This document shows, in pieces, positions 41,679 to 49,966 of a stretch of DNA of 64,000 nucleotides. Made by a program: the position numbers and the translations under genes. Location of the stretch: positions 1-64,000 of the forward strand of contig NZ_QQXK01000013.1 of assembly GCF_003575975.1 (NCBI RefSeq), given 5' to 3'. The notes beneath the pieces are model-generated. The model had not been told where the DNA came from. It worked only from the letters and a program-made list of their open reading frames with translations, and made no database searches. Within the stretch, counting starts at the first letter, position 1; every line of letters starts with the position of its first letter. The DNA is from Galactobacter valiniphilus (GTDB taxonomy: Bacteria; Actinomycetota; Actinomycetes; Actinomycetales; Micrococcaceae).

Positions 41679-42725
41679 ATGACGAGGACCCTCGGAGCCG
41701 AGCACCTTCCGGTGCTGGCCCGGGGGTTCTCGTGGTTGGGGGCGGGTGGTGGCGGGAACACGCTCACGCTCGAACTGATCCTGGGCCAGCGCAGGCCCTG
41801 GCCGCTCCAGGTTCACGGCGTCCACGAGCTGGACCCTGATACCCCAGCGGTGGCCGTCGGCTACGCGGGCTCCACCTACCTCATGACGGAACGCCTCCCC
41901 GATGCCGCCCTGTTCGCCCCGCTCCTGGCGGCGGCCGAACGCTGGACCGGTACCCCGGCGCGCGCCGTGTGCTCGATGGAGGGCGGCGGGATGAACGGCC
42001 TGACGCCGCTCCTCTTGGCGCCGGAGCTTGCTCTCATTGACGCCGACTTCACGGGCCGCGCCCTCCCCCGCTTCGACCAGATGACCATGTTTGTCGACGA
42101 GGTTCCCGGCCTGCTCGCCTGCGTCTCCACCGGTGCGGGCGGGGTGTGCGTCATCGAGGCGAGTCGCTCCGCGGATGTGGAGTCGCTCGTGCGCGCAGCA
42201 GTGGTCTGCGCCGGCGGGGTGGGCCCCGTGCTCATCGCCGGCTTTACGGTGGGGCAGCTGACCGACCATGCCATCACGGGCGGGATGGAGCGGGCCCTCA
42301 CCTTGGGCCGGGTGGATCTGGGCGGCCCCCCGCTGGAGGTGGCAGCCTCCGTGGGTGGGCGTTACGTGGGCGGCGGCCGCGTGGAGTCGGTGACGGCGGG
42401 CGTGGCGGACCCCTACACCTCCTCCGCGCTCATGGCGGGGGACGACGGCGCGGTCTTGCGTTTGGTCTCCCACACAGAATTCCTGGCGGTGCAGCGCGAC
42501 GGCGAGGCGGTCGCCAGCGCGCCGGAGGTGATCGTCTGCATCGATCCGAGCAGCAACGAGATCCTCGAGGTGCACGGCATTCATCCGGCCCGACGTGTGG
42601 AGATTTTCGCCTTGCCCGCCCCTGCGTGGTGGTCGGCGGCGCCGCACCGCCTGCGCCACGTCACCCCGGCCGCCTATGGCGTGCGGGGCCTGGATCAGGA
42701 CGGAGGATCATGCAGCACACCTTGA
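41679..42725 (+). CDS. DUF917 protein 3, divergent
   Basis: The protein (348 aa) is recognisable as DUF917 from ARGFSWLGAGGGGNTLTLEL at the glycine-rich block and LIDADFTGRALPRFDQM at the second block. The acidic GGGGDPY has become GGGGNTLT and GMGRAFPE has become FTGRALPR. The catalytic or metal-binding residues are thus probably altered, and the protein may be a partner subunit or have a new substrate. It overlaps the PucR gene by 16 bases. Confidence 0.85.
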   Translation: MTRTLGAEHLPVLARGFSWLGAGGGGNTLTLELILGQRRPWPLQVHGVHELDPDTPAVAVGYAGSTYLMTERLPDAALFAPLLAAAERWTGTPARAVCSMEGGGMNGLTPLLLAPELALIDADFTGRALPRFDQMTMFVDEVPGLLACVSTGAGGVCVIEASRSADVESLVRAAVVCAGGVGPVLIAGFTVGQLTDHAITGGMERALTLGRVDLGGPPLEVAASVGGRYVGGGRVESVTAGVADPYTSSALMAGDDGAVLRLVSHTEFLAVQRDGEAVASAPEVIVCIDPSSNEILEVHGIHPARRVEIFALPAPAWWSAAPHRLRHVTPAAYGVRGLDQDGGSCSTP

Positions 42726-44281
42726 ACTTGAGGGCTCTCGTGGCCCACCCCCGCAATGGGGGCCTGCGGTGGATCGAACCGGCCGAGAACGCTGACCTCT
42801 TGGATCCGGTAGATATCCCGTTGCACGACGTCGCTCTAGTCACCTCGGTCGAGGAGCTCCCCTCCCACGGGCCGGCGGAAGCCGTGGGGCCGGGCGCCCC
42901 CGGCCCCGTCGGATCGCTCGTCGTCTTCACCCAACCCCCGCCAGCGGAGCCATGGGAGGCCGACGCGCTCCTGCGCCGGGTGAAGTCGCGCGGGCACGTC
43001 GCCCTAGCCTTCAAGGAACCCGCTGACCTGGGGGCCGGGACTCTGGCCGTGGCCCGCCGCCTCGGCCTTCACGTCTTGGGGTCGGGTGCCCCACTCGCGC
43101 TCGCACGGGCCGCGTGGGAGCTGCAGGGAAATCAGGACGCCCTCACCTTGGGATACGTGCGCAAGGTGGCGCAGTCCGTCGAATACCACGCCGATCATGT
43201 GCAGGATCTGCTGCGCCATCTCGCGGCGAGCGTGGGGCACGGGGTGGCCCTCGTTGACCGCGAAGGCGTCTTGCTGGAGGCCGGTCAACACCTCTCCCCC
43301 GATCTGCACGCGGCCCTCTGCTCCGACGCATGGACTCAGGCGGCCCAGGCCGGGGATACCTCCGGTGCCTCGGTCAGGGTGGAGAGCCCCAGCCGGGAGG
43401 GACTGCGCCTCGTCTTCTTCGACGGAGGCCTGGCCGGCGCGCAGCTCTCGGCCCTCGCGGTGGCCGCCGAAATGGCCATGCCCGCCGTGGCCGCGCGCCT
43501 CCTCATCGACGAGGTGGCCTCAGTCAACAACGCGTCGATCGATTCCGGCCTCATTCGAGATTTCCTCGAGCAGCCGGGCGGCCCCGACTCCGACGTGCGC
43601 CGCCGCATGCACGAGCGCGGTTGGCGCACCTCCGGGGTGCACCTTGGCTTCCGCATTCAGGGGCTCAGCCGGCTCACTCCGCTGGAGCTCCTGCGCAGCG
43701 TTTCCCGTGAAACGGGGGCTTGGGACGTCGACACACACGTGAGCACGGCCGGCCTCGGCGTCATCGGCTGGCTCACCTTTCCCGAGCCGCCCTCCAGCCG
43801 CGAGCTGGAACGCCACACCGGGGCGCTGCGCGAGCTGCACCGGACGTTGCGCCGGTCATTCAACGTCTCCACCGGCGTGGGGACGCCCGAGGCGGGGGCC
43901 GAGGGGCTTGCCTCGAGCCTCGACGCCGCCGGCGAGGCGGCGCGCGTCGCCGCCCATCGCGAGCGCGGCGGGTATTTCCTGCGCATCGACGCCCTCGGCT
44001 TGGAGCAGCTTCTGCTCTCCCGCACGCGCAACGACATCTTTCTCCCCGCCGCGCGTTCGCTCCTACAGCCACTCATCGAGGCCGGCGGCGAGCTTCTTCC
44101 GACGCTCGGTGCCTATCTCGATCACGAGTCCTCCACAGCCGCCACGGCCCACGCGCTCGGGTTTCACCGCAACACGGTGAGCACCAGGATCGAGCGCATC
44201 AAGGACCTCTTGGGCTTGGACCTCGCCGATCCGGACACGCGCCTCGCCGTGCACCTGGCGTTGCGGGCACTGCAAGACTGA
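42710..44281 (+). CDS. PucR-family transcriptional regulator
   Basis: The protein is 523 aa. The N-terminal PucR-type sensor region covers about residues 1-140. A variable middle (about 150-460) resembles the GGDEF-like regulatory domain, with HVSTAGLGVIGWLTFPEPP. The C-terminal helix-turn-helix (about 475-515) has TAATAHALGFHRNTVSTRIE and RIKDLLGLDL. PucR proteins activate purine, allantoin or hydantoin catabolic genes. The ATG at 42710 follows GGAGGATC and lies inside the end of DUF917 protein 3, so it is translated with it. It is last in the operon and probably controls it. Confidence 0.92.
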   Translation: MQHTLNLRALVAHPRNGGLRWIEPAENADLLDPVDIPLHDVALVTSVEELPSHGPAEAVGPGAPGPVGSLVVFTQPPPAEPWEADALLRRVKSRGHVALAFKEPADLGAGTLAVARRLGLHVLGSGAPLALARAAWELQGNQDALTLGYVRKVAQSVEYHADHVQDLLRHLAASVGHGVALVDREGVLLEAGQHLSPDLHAALCSDAWTQAAQAGDTSGASVRVESPSREGLRLVFFDGGLAGAQLSALAVAAEMAMPAVAARLLIDEVASVNNASIDSGLIRDFLEQPGGPDSDVRRRMHERGWRTSGVHLGFRIQGLSRLTPLELLRSVSRETGAWDVDTHVSTAGLGVIGWLTFPEPPSSRELERHTGALRELHRTLRRSFNVSTGVGTPEAGAEGLASSLDAAGEAARVAAHRERGGYFLRIDALGLEQLLLSRTRNDIFLPAARSLLQPLIEAGGELLPTLGAYLDHESSTAATAHALGFHRNTVSTRIERIKDLLGLDLADPDTRLAVHLALRALQD

Positions 44282-44296
44282 GCCGCAGCACGACGG

Positions 44297-44324
44297 CGCC
44301 CTCCCGCCTCCCGGCGGGAGGGCG
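44297..44324 (+). terminator. Terminator of the hydantoin-type operon
   Basis: A perfect 12-bp stem (44297-44308 with 44313-44324) with loop TCCC lies 15 bases after the PucR stop. The left flank overlaps a copy of the gap motif (44288-44298). Confidence 0.8.
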
Positions 44325-44368
44325 TCGCGCGAGTCTCGCGTCGCCTCAGGCGACGCGCGGCTGGGTGC

Positions 44369-45872
44369 TTAGCCCACGCCGTCGAGCATGTCGGTCTCGG
44401 TGTTGCCGATCGCGGAGATCACCTGGGGGCGGCGGGCCCGCAGGAAGACGTACCAGGCCACGGCCACGAGCATCGTGACGAGGAAGAGGTACGGGATCAC
44501 GTTGACGGGGAACGCCGGGACGGGCCACACGTTCGCATAGAAGACGGAGGCCATGCTGACCACGGCGACCGTCGCGCAGATCCACACGAGCGCGTGTTCT
44601 TCATGCCCTCGCGGCGCGTGTAGACCACGCAGGCGATCGCAACGAGCGCGTAGGCCACCATGTACCCGTAGGTGCCGTAGGTGTCCACGTAGACCGTGAT
44701 GTCCATGGGCGCCGTGCCGATCAGCAGCAGGACGATGTCCAGGGCGATCGCGAGCGGGCCGGCGATGAGCAGCACGCGGTGCGGGGTCAGGTGGCGTTCA
44801 TGGGTGCGACCGAAGCTCTCGTGGATCACGCCCTCCTTGCCCATGACGTAAAGGATGCGGCCCACCACGTTGAGCGGGGCCACGACCACGGCGAAGAACG
44901 CGGCGCCGACACCGAAGGTCAGGATCGGGCCGAACCAGGCGGGCATGCGGATGGGCCGAGGTAGGTGCCCGTGACGTCGGAGAGCAGGGTCGCCGAGTGA
45001 TCGGAGGCGACGCCGGCCACGGTGGACTCGCCCACGGCGGTCACGAGGACCCAGCTGGACACGGCGTAGAACACGGCAACGCCGCGGAGGGCCACGTAGG
45101 TGGCGCGCGGGATGGTGCGGCTGGGGTCCTTGGTCTCGTCGCGGAAAACGGCAGTGACCTCGAAGCCCAGGAAGCTCAGGAGCGCGAAGAGAATGGCGAC
45201 TCCCGGGGCACCGGAGAAGATCTGGGAGGGCTGGAAGGCGGCGGTGGAGGGGCCCTCGGGGCCGGAACCGGAGGCGATGACGGCGACGTCGAGCACCACC
45301 ACGATGGCGACCTCGGCGATCAGCAGGATCGCGAGCACCTTCCCGGAGACCGCGATGTTCCCGTAGCCCAGCGCGGCCACGCCGGCGGCGACGAGCAGCG
45401 CCCAGGCCCACCACGGGAGGCTCGGGACGCCGTAGGAGGCCAGGAGCTCCTGGATGCCTGGGCCGATCAGCCCGTAGACGGCGGCCTCGAGCGTCAGGTA
45501 CGTGAGCAGGGCGGCGAAGCCCGTTCCCACGCCGGCTCCGGCGCCGAGGCCCTCGCGGACGTAGGAGGAGAACGCGCCGGCGCGGCGCACATGCGGGGTC
45601 ATGGCTGTGAAGCCCACCGCGAAGAGCGCGAGCACCAGGGCGGCAATCACGAAGGTGGCGGGGAAGGCCGCGCCGTTGCCGAGGGGAACCGGCCCGCCGA
45701 TGACGCCGAGCGGCGAGGCGGCGGCGACCACCATGAAGACGATGGACCATAGGCCGAGGCGGCCGCGCAGGCCGCTCCCGTGTCCGGTGCTTTCGGCGCC
45801 CTGCGGCGCGGGGCCAGCTGCGGCGGGCCGCTGGGCGGCGGTGGTGTGGGACGGAGCGCTCGGCTGAGCCAT
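44369..45872 (-). pseudogene. APC-family amino acid permease with two frameshifts
   Basis: The coding sense runs from MAQPSAPSHTTAAQR (ATG 45872) through about ten membrane helices, but changes frame twice. A base is missing in the G-run 44953-44955, so TYLG is followed out of frame by RMPAWFGPILTFG. Another is missing near 44591-44600, so EGMKNT is followed by LVWICATVAVVSMASVFYAN. Adding one base at each site restores a single 501-residue permease ending NTETDMLDGVG. As sequenced only the N-terminal 310 or so residues are made. Either it is a real loss of function or a pair of homopolymer/GC sequencing errors. Confidence 0.85.
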
Positions 45873-45993
45873 GATTCTCCTCGGCGTGGGTGCGGCCGGG
45901 CCCGATGCCCGGCCCGCTCACGCTACGAAGCGGGCGCCCCGGGCGGAGAACACGTGTTCCCCCACGTCCCCGCGTGACGCTTCCGCGACGCGC

Positions 45994-46010
45994 CCGCCGG
46001 GCCCCGGCGG
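45994..46010 (-). terminator. Weak hairpin after the flavin monooxygenase gene
   Basis: A 7-bp GC stem (45994-46000 with 46004-46010) lies four bases beyond the stop codon. No T-run follows. Confidence 0.35.
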
Positions 46011-46014
46011 CCCT

Positions 46015-47109
46015 TCATGACGCCGCGCGACGCCAGCGAAACCGTGATGCGTCGCCGCGTGACGCCGAGGCACCCGACCGCGCGGGCGCGGTGCGGGGCT
46101 GCCAGCCGAGCGCCGGGCCCACGCGCGTGGCCAGCTGCGTGAGCAGGTGCCGCCAATCGGCGGGCTCGAGTTCGATGGGCAGCTCGAAGAGCACCTCGTC
46201 GGCGAGCGCGAAGGACGGGTCGGCGCGGTAGACCTCAACGATCTCGTCGAGCGAGCCGATGATGTCGCGCGCAATGATCGTCTTCTCCCCCACGATCCCC
46301 TCGGTGCGCGGGTTCCGCGCCTCCGCGTAGGCGCGGTAGCGCGCCTCCTGCTCCGGCGTGGTTCCCTCCACCGGCACGACGACGCGCGCATGGGCCACGT
46401 TGCCCAGCCCGGCCGGGTGGGCGGCAGCGTAGGCGGCCCGGTAGGCGCCGATCTGCGCGGCCTGGGCCGTCCCCACGGTGCTGTTGCCCTCCTCGGCCGA
46501 GGAGATGTTGGAGAGCAGGAGCCCCAGCCCGGCGGACCCGGCCCACGTGGCCGAGCGCAGGGATCCGGCCCCGTAGTTGAGGCGGTCGGCGAGCCCCACG
46601 CCGAGCGGCTGGACCGTTTCGGTGTCGAGGTCCCCACCCAGCCCCTTGTACGGGGGCACCTCCCGCAGCTTCTTGCCGCGCAGGATCTCCCGCAGCTCTT
46701 CGATGCGCCCGTAGCCGTAGTCGCCGGCCTCCCAGCCGGCCCCGAAAACGGCGGCGTTGAAGGCCGCGTCACCACGCGGCGGGTGCACGCTCAGGCCGGG
46801 GCGCAGGCGCCCGCCGGAGAGCGCGTCGGCGGTCGCGAGGTCCTCGGCGAGGCGGAAGGGGTTCTCGTGCTCCAGCGGGATCACGGCGTTGCCGAGCTCG
46901 AGGCGCTCTGTGGCCACGGCGAGCGCGCCGAGGATGACCCCGGGGGCGCCTGCCGCCTTCTGCAGGTGCCGCGTGCGCACCCACCCGGAGTCGAAGCCGA
47001 GCTCCTCCGCGAAACGGAAGAGGTCGAGGGCGTCCCGGAGCCCCGTGCCCGGATCGGCGGGATCGAAAGGAACGATGTGCAGGAAGCCGAGGCGCAGTCG
47101 AGAGCTCAT
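46015..47109 (-). CDS. LLM-class flavin-dependent oxidoreductase (luciferase-like)
   Basis: The protein (364 aa) has the TIM-barrel of bacterial luciferase-like monooxygenases: LGFLHIVPFDPADPGTGLRD, DLFRFAEELGFDSGWVRTRH and AVATERLELGNAVIPLEHEN. It uses reduced FMN or F420. The C-terminal 25 or so residues (after LGWQPRTAP) are Arg/Ser/Ala-rich and look like read-through beyond the normal family end. The ATG at 47109 has no SD but TAGCGT lies seven bases upstream, so it may be leaderless. It is divergent from the SDR gene. Confidence 0.87.
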   Translation of the reverse strand: MSSRLRLGFLHIVPFDPADPGTGLRDALDLFRFAEELGFDSGWVRTRHLQKAAGAPGVILGALAVATERLELGNAVIPLEHENPFRLAEDLATADALSGGRLRPGLSVHPPRGDAAFNAAVFGAGWEAGDYGYGRIEELREILRGKKLREVPPYKGLGGDLDTETVQPLGVGLADRLNYGAGSLRSATWAGSAGLGLLLSNISSAEEGNSTVGTAQAAQIGAYRAAYAAAHPAGLGNVAHARVVVPVEGTTPEQEARYRAYAEARNPRTEGIVGEKTIIARDIIGSLDEIVEVYRADPSFALADEVLFELPIELEPADWRHLLTQLATRVGPALGWQPRTAPARSGASASRGDASRFRWRRAAS

Positions 47110-47174
47110 GCCCGGCACGCTAGGTCCGCCGCGCACGGGCCAAAAAACTCACCGTCCCGAGGCGTCGCCCCGCG

Positions 47175-47180
47175 TAACCT
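47175..47180 (+). promoter_or_regulatory. -10 box of the SDR gene, leaderless arrangement
   Basis: TAACCT is followed by GACGCC and then the ATG at 47187. No ribosome site is present. The divergent monooxygenase has a similar set-up on the other strand. Confidence 0.45.
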
Positions 47181-47186
47181 GACGCC

Positions 47187-47981
47187 ATGCCCACGCGCCA
47201 CCCGACCCCGCCCCGGCTCGCGTTCCTCATCGGAGGCAGCGAGGGAATCGGCCTCGCCACGGCCCGCGCCCTGGCCGCCCGGGGCACGAGCGTGGTGCTC
47301 TTCGGGCGTTCCCCCGCCAAACTCGAGGCGGCGCTCTCCTCCCTCGGGACCGCAGGCGCGCGGCACGCGGCCCACGCCCTCGACGTCCGCGACCGTGCAG
47401 GCACCGAGGCGGTCCTCGGCGAGGCCCTGGCGCTCCACGGCACCCCGCAGCTCGTCCTCGTGACGGCGGGCTTCGCGCGCGCCGCCTGGTTCGGCGAGGA
47501 CGAAGTGGGACTGGCGGAGGACATCATCGCCGTCAATCTGCTCGGCTCCATGAACGTGGCGCGGGCGCTCCTGCCCGCCCTGCGCACGGCGGGCACTGGG
47601 CGGCTGATCCTCACGAGCTCGCTCGCCGGGCTCGTGGCCGTGCCCGGCTACACGGCGTACTCGGCCGCCAAGTTCGGCGTCCTCGGCTTCGCGGACGCCC
47701 TGCGGCGCGAGATCCACCGCGACGGCCTCCGCGTGAGCGTGCTGTGCCCTCCCAACACCCGCACGCCGGGGTTCGCCGCCGAGAACGTGGACAAGCCGGC
47801 CGAGGTGCTCGCGAGCGAGGAGAAGGTCCGCACGCTCTCGGCCGAGGACGTCGCCGAAGCGATGCTGCGCGCACTCCCCCGCCCGCCGCGGCTCATCGTG
47901 CCGGGAGCCGACTCACGGCTCGCCGCGCTCGCGGTGCGCCTGTTCCCTGCACTCGGGGACGCGATCCTGCGCCGAAAGTGA
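47187..47981 (+). CDS. Short-chain dehydrogenase/reductase
   Basis: The NAD(P)-dependent SDR (264 aa) has the cofactor loop LIGGSEGIGLATARALAARG, LVTAGFA at the position of NNAG, a catalytic Ser in LILTSSLAGLVA and YSAAKFGVLGFADALRRE with the Tyr/Lys pair. The arrangement and RVSVLCPPNTRTPGFAAEN resemble 3-ketodihydrosphingosine reductase-like SDRs. The actual substrate is not known. It has a leaderless-type start and no operon partner. Confidence 0.9.
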   Translation: MPTRHPTPPRLAFLIGGSEGIGLATARALAARGTSVVLFGRSPAKLEAALSSLGTAGARHAAHALDVRDRAGTEAVLGEALALHGTPQLVLVTAGFARAAWFGEDEVGLAEDIIAVNLLGSMNVARALLPALRTAGTGRLILTSSLAGLVAVPGYTAYSAAKFGVLGFADALRREIHRDGLRVSVLCPPNTRTPGFAAENVDKPAEVLASEEKVRTLSAEDVAEAMLRALPRPPRLIVPGADSRLAALAVRLFPALGDAILRRK

Positions 47982-48055
47982 GCCCGCGCCAGGGGCCGGC
48001 CGCCCCGGAAGCGGACACGCGCCGTCGTGCACTTCCGATGGACCCAGGCGGGCGC

Positions 48056-48580
48056 TCAGCGCTCGATGATCCGCGCGAAGTGTTCGATGTCCTGGGCGCT
48101 CAGGAAGGCTTCCTCGCCCGGCTCGGCAAGGTCGGCGTGATGGCTCGCGCCGTCGCCGGCCAGCAGCGCGAGGCGCGCGAGCACCGGGTTGCCCAGGAAG
48201 TCCTCGAGCACGTCGAGCCACGCGGCGTGGGCCTCGGCGAGCGCCGCGCGGGCCTCCGCGTTGCCGGCCTGCGCCAGGCGCGAGGCCGCGACGACGGCGC
48301 GTTCGAGCGGTGCCTCGGTGTCGAGGGAGGAGGTCAGGTAGTAGCGCACGGGCCCGCCCTCGGCCGCGCGCATGAGCCGCAGGTCCTCCGTGAGCAGGGT
48401 GCGCAGGCGGGCCACGAGGGCGTCGTCAAGCTCGGAGCGTGAGCGGAAATAGTGCAGCAACCCGGCCTTGGAGAGGCCGCAGGCCTTCGCGACGGCGTCG
48501 ATCGTGGCCGTGCGCACCCCGGCCTCGACGAGCAGCGACACGTAGGTGTCGACGATGCCCTCGGCCTTGTTGTTTTCCAC
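48056..48580 (-). CDS. TetR-family transcriptional regulator
   Basis: The protein (174 aa) has a TetR helix-turn-helix in TATIDAVAKACGLSKAGLLH followed by YFRSRSELDDAL. The ligand domain is helical and Ala-rich, with DVLEDFLGNPVLARLALLAGDG. GTG at 48580 follows GGGAG at four bases. It converges on the SDR gene and could control it, though no operator is seen in front of that gene. Confidence 0.9.
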   Translation of the reverse strand: MENNKAEGIVDTYVSLLVEAGVRTATIDAVAKACGLSKAGLLHYFRSRSELDDALVARLRTLLTEDLRLMRAAEGGPVRYYLTSSLDTEAPLERAVVAASRLAQAGNAEARAALAEAHAAWLDVLEDFLGNPVLARLALLAGDGASHHADLAEPGEEAFLSAQDIEHFARIIER

Positions 48581-48680
48581 GCTGCTCCCGCCGTGCCGTC
48601 CGTGCGCCTCCGGCCCCGCGCGGCGGCGTGGGCCGGGCGCTCGCCCTTCGCCCGCGACGATACCGCAGGGGCCTCGCGCT

Positions 48681-48718
48681 CCCGGTGCCGGCGGGGCAGG
48701 GGCCCCTCCGGCACCGGG
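48681..48718 (-). terminator. Terminator of the secreted 168-aa protein
   Basis: An 11-bp outer stem (48681-48691 with 48708-48718) encloses further GGGGC/GCCCC pairing. It begins 10 bases beyond the stop codon. Confidence 0.75.
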
Positions 48719-48727
48719 CCAAGGGGG

Positions 48728-49234
48728 CTAGCGGGCGCTCATCCAGAGCGTCAGGGCCGTGGGCTTTCCGGAAGCGTCGAAGCGCGTGTAGACCACGAGC
48801 GAGAGCTTGCTGAGCCGCTTCGAGGAGAACTTCTTGAGCGCCCCGGAGGACTTCATCGCCGCGAGCGTCGAGGCCTCGAGCGCCTGAGCCTCTGCCGGGG
48901 TGCGCTTCTTGAGCTTCACCGTGATCTTGAAGGAGGCCGGTTGCTTGGCCAGATAGGCCGTGTCCTTCTTGGCGTAGGCGCGCATGAGCGCGGCGGTGCC
49001 GGCGACGTCCTTCGCGAGCGGCTTCGCCCCCGCCTTCTTGCTGGCGCCCTGGGTGCCGGTGAGCACCTTCGTCAGATAGGTGGAGGTGACGGACTTCCAG
49101 CTCGGGTCTGGCGTGACCGTCGTGCGCAGCACCGTGGCGGCGGCTGGCGATGGGGCGGCGGAGGCCGCGGCGACGGGGCTCGCGAGGAGGGCCGCGCTCA
49201 GGGCGGCGGCGAGGAATACGGCTCGACGACGCAT
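48728..49234 (-). CDS. Secreted protein of unknown function (168 aa)
   Basis: Signal peptide about residues 1-26 (hydrophobic Ala/Leu core, cleavage at ASA-A). The mature protein is basic, Lys/Ala/Ser-rich, with SFKITVKLKKRTPAEAQALE and LSLVVYTRFDASGKPTAL, the last looking like a beta hairpin end. I recognise no domain. It is monocistronic with its own terminator. It may be surface or cell-wall associated given the high Lys content, but this is inference. Confidence 0.75.
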   Translation of the reverse strand: MRRRAVFLAAALSAALLASPVAAASAAPSPAAATVLRTTVTPDPSWKSVTSTYLTKVLTGTQGASKKAGAKPLAKDVAGTAALMRAYAKKDTAYLAKQPASFKITVKLKKRTPAEAQALEASTLAAMKSSGALKKFSSKRLSKLSLVVYTRFDASGKPTALTLWMSAR

Positions 49235-49360
49235 GCTGGCTCCTTGAATGACAGGTGGGGGCCGGACAGCGCGAAGCCTACGCCGGGCCGCCTCGGGCCC
49301 CTAGGACCACGGAAAGACACTTCTCGGGCCGGGTCCACGGACCCCGGGGCTTCCCCGCCC

Positions 49361-49402
49361 GACGGCGCGCGGCCTGGTCCGCGGAGCCGGCCACGCGCCG
49401 TC
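49361..49402. repeat. Imperfect inverted pair of the CGACGGCG gap motif
   Basis: GACGGCGCGCGGCC at 49361-49374 and its inverted copy at 49389-49402 differ at one base. The pair lies between the secreted protein start and the tRNA gene. Confidence 0.6.
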
Positions 49403-49464
49403 GTAGCCCGTGGCTCAGCCTCCGGAGCAAGCCCGAGTCCGCTCATCACCGTCCGGGCAAAACA

Positions 49465-49493
49465 AAAGACCCGGTCCGATGGACCGGGTCTTT
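49465..49493 (-). terminator. Terminator of tRNA-Leu
   Basis: A 13-bp perfect stem (49465-49477 with 49481-49493) begins six bases after the mature tRNA end on the minus strand. Confidence 0.85.
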
Positions 49494-49499
49494 CCTTTG

Positions 49500-49583
<84 letters not shown>

Positions 49584-49966
49584 AGAGTAGCTGCACCTGG
49601 TGCGGCCGTGGGGGCCGCATTCGGAGCGAGATTAAGCTTACAGGCCTCTCCGCGAGATTCCTAATCGGGCCGTCCCCGCCCACTCGACACGGCCCGCGCC
49701 CCGGTGTCCGGCGGCGGAAAACCCGGCCGCGCGCCGTCGTCGTGTCCTCTTCGCAACCCCTTTCACAGCGCGCTATCACGGGGATTCCGCCCTCCTCGCA
49801 GTCGTGTTGGGTAGCATCGAGGCCGGACACCGGTGTCGGTGATCACCCCGGCGTGCCCTCGTGCGGCCCGCCGGTCGCCCCTCGCGGGACGCATGGTGAC
49901 ACCGCCAACGAGTCCGGTCGGCGCATGCGCGCCGGCATTCCCCCAGTTTGAGGAAAGGAGGCCACG
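49584..49966. other. Divergent control region between tRNA-Leu and fhaA
   Basis: No gene is seen. TAGCAT at 49812-49817 may be the -10 box for the fhaA operon. Two perfect palindromes follow directly: GACACCGGTGTC (49826-49837) and GGTGATCACC (49838-49847). They would lie at or just after transcription start, where a repressor could act. The fhaA SD is AAAGGAGG, seven bases from the ATG. Confidence 0.45.

Noticed and set aside
49584-49966. A second RNA gene beside tRNA-Leu
   Set aside because: No cloverleaf or other conserved RNA fold could be read on either strand in this gap.
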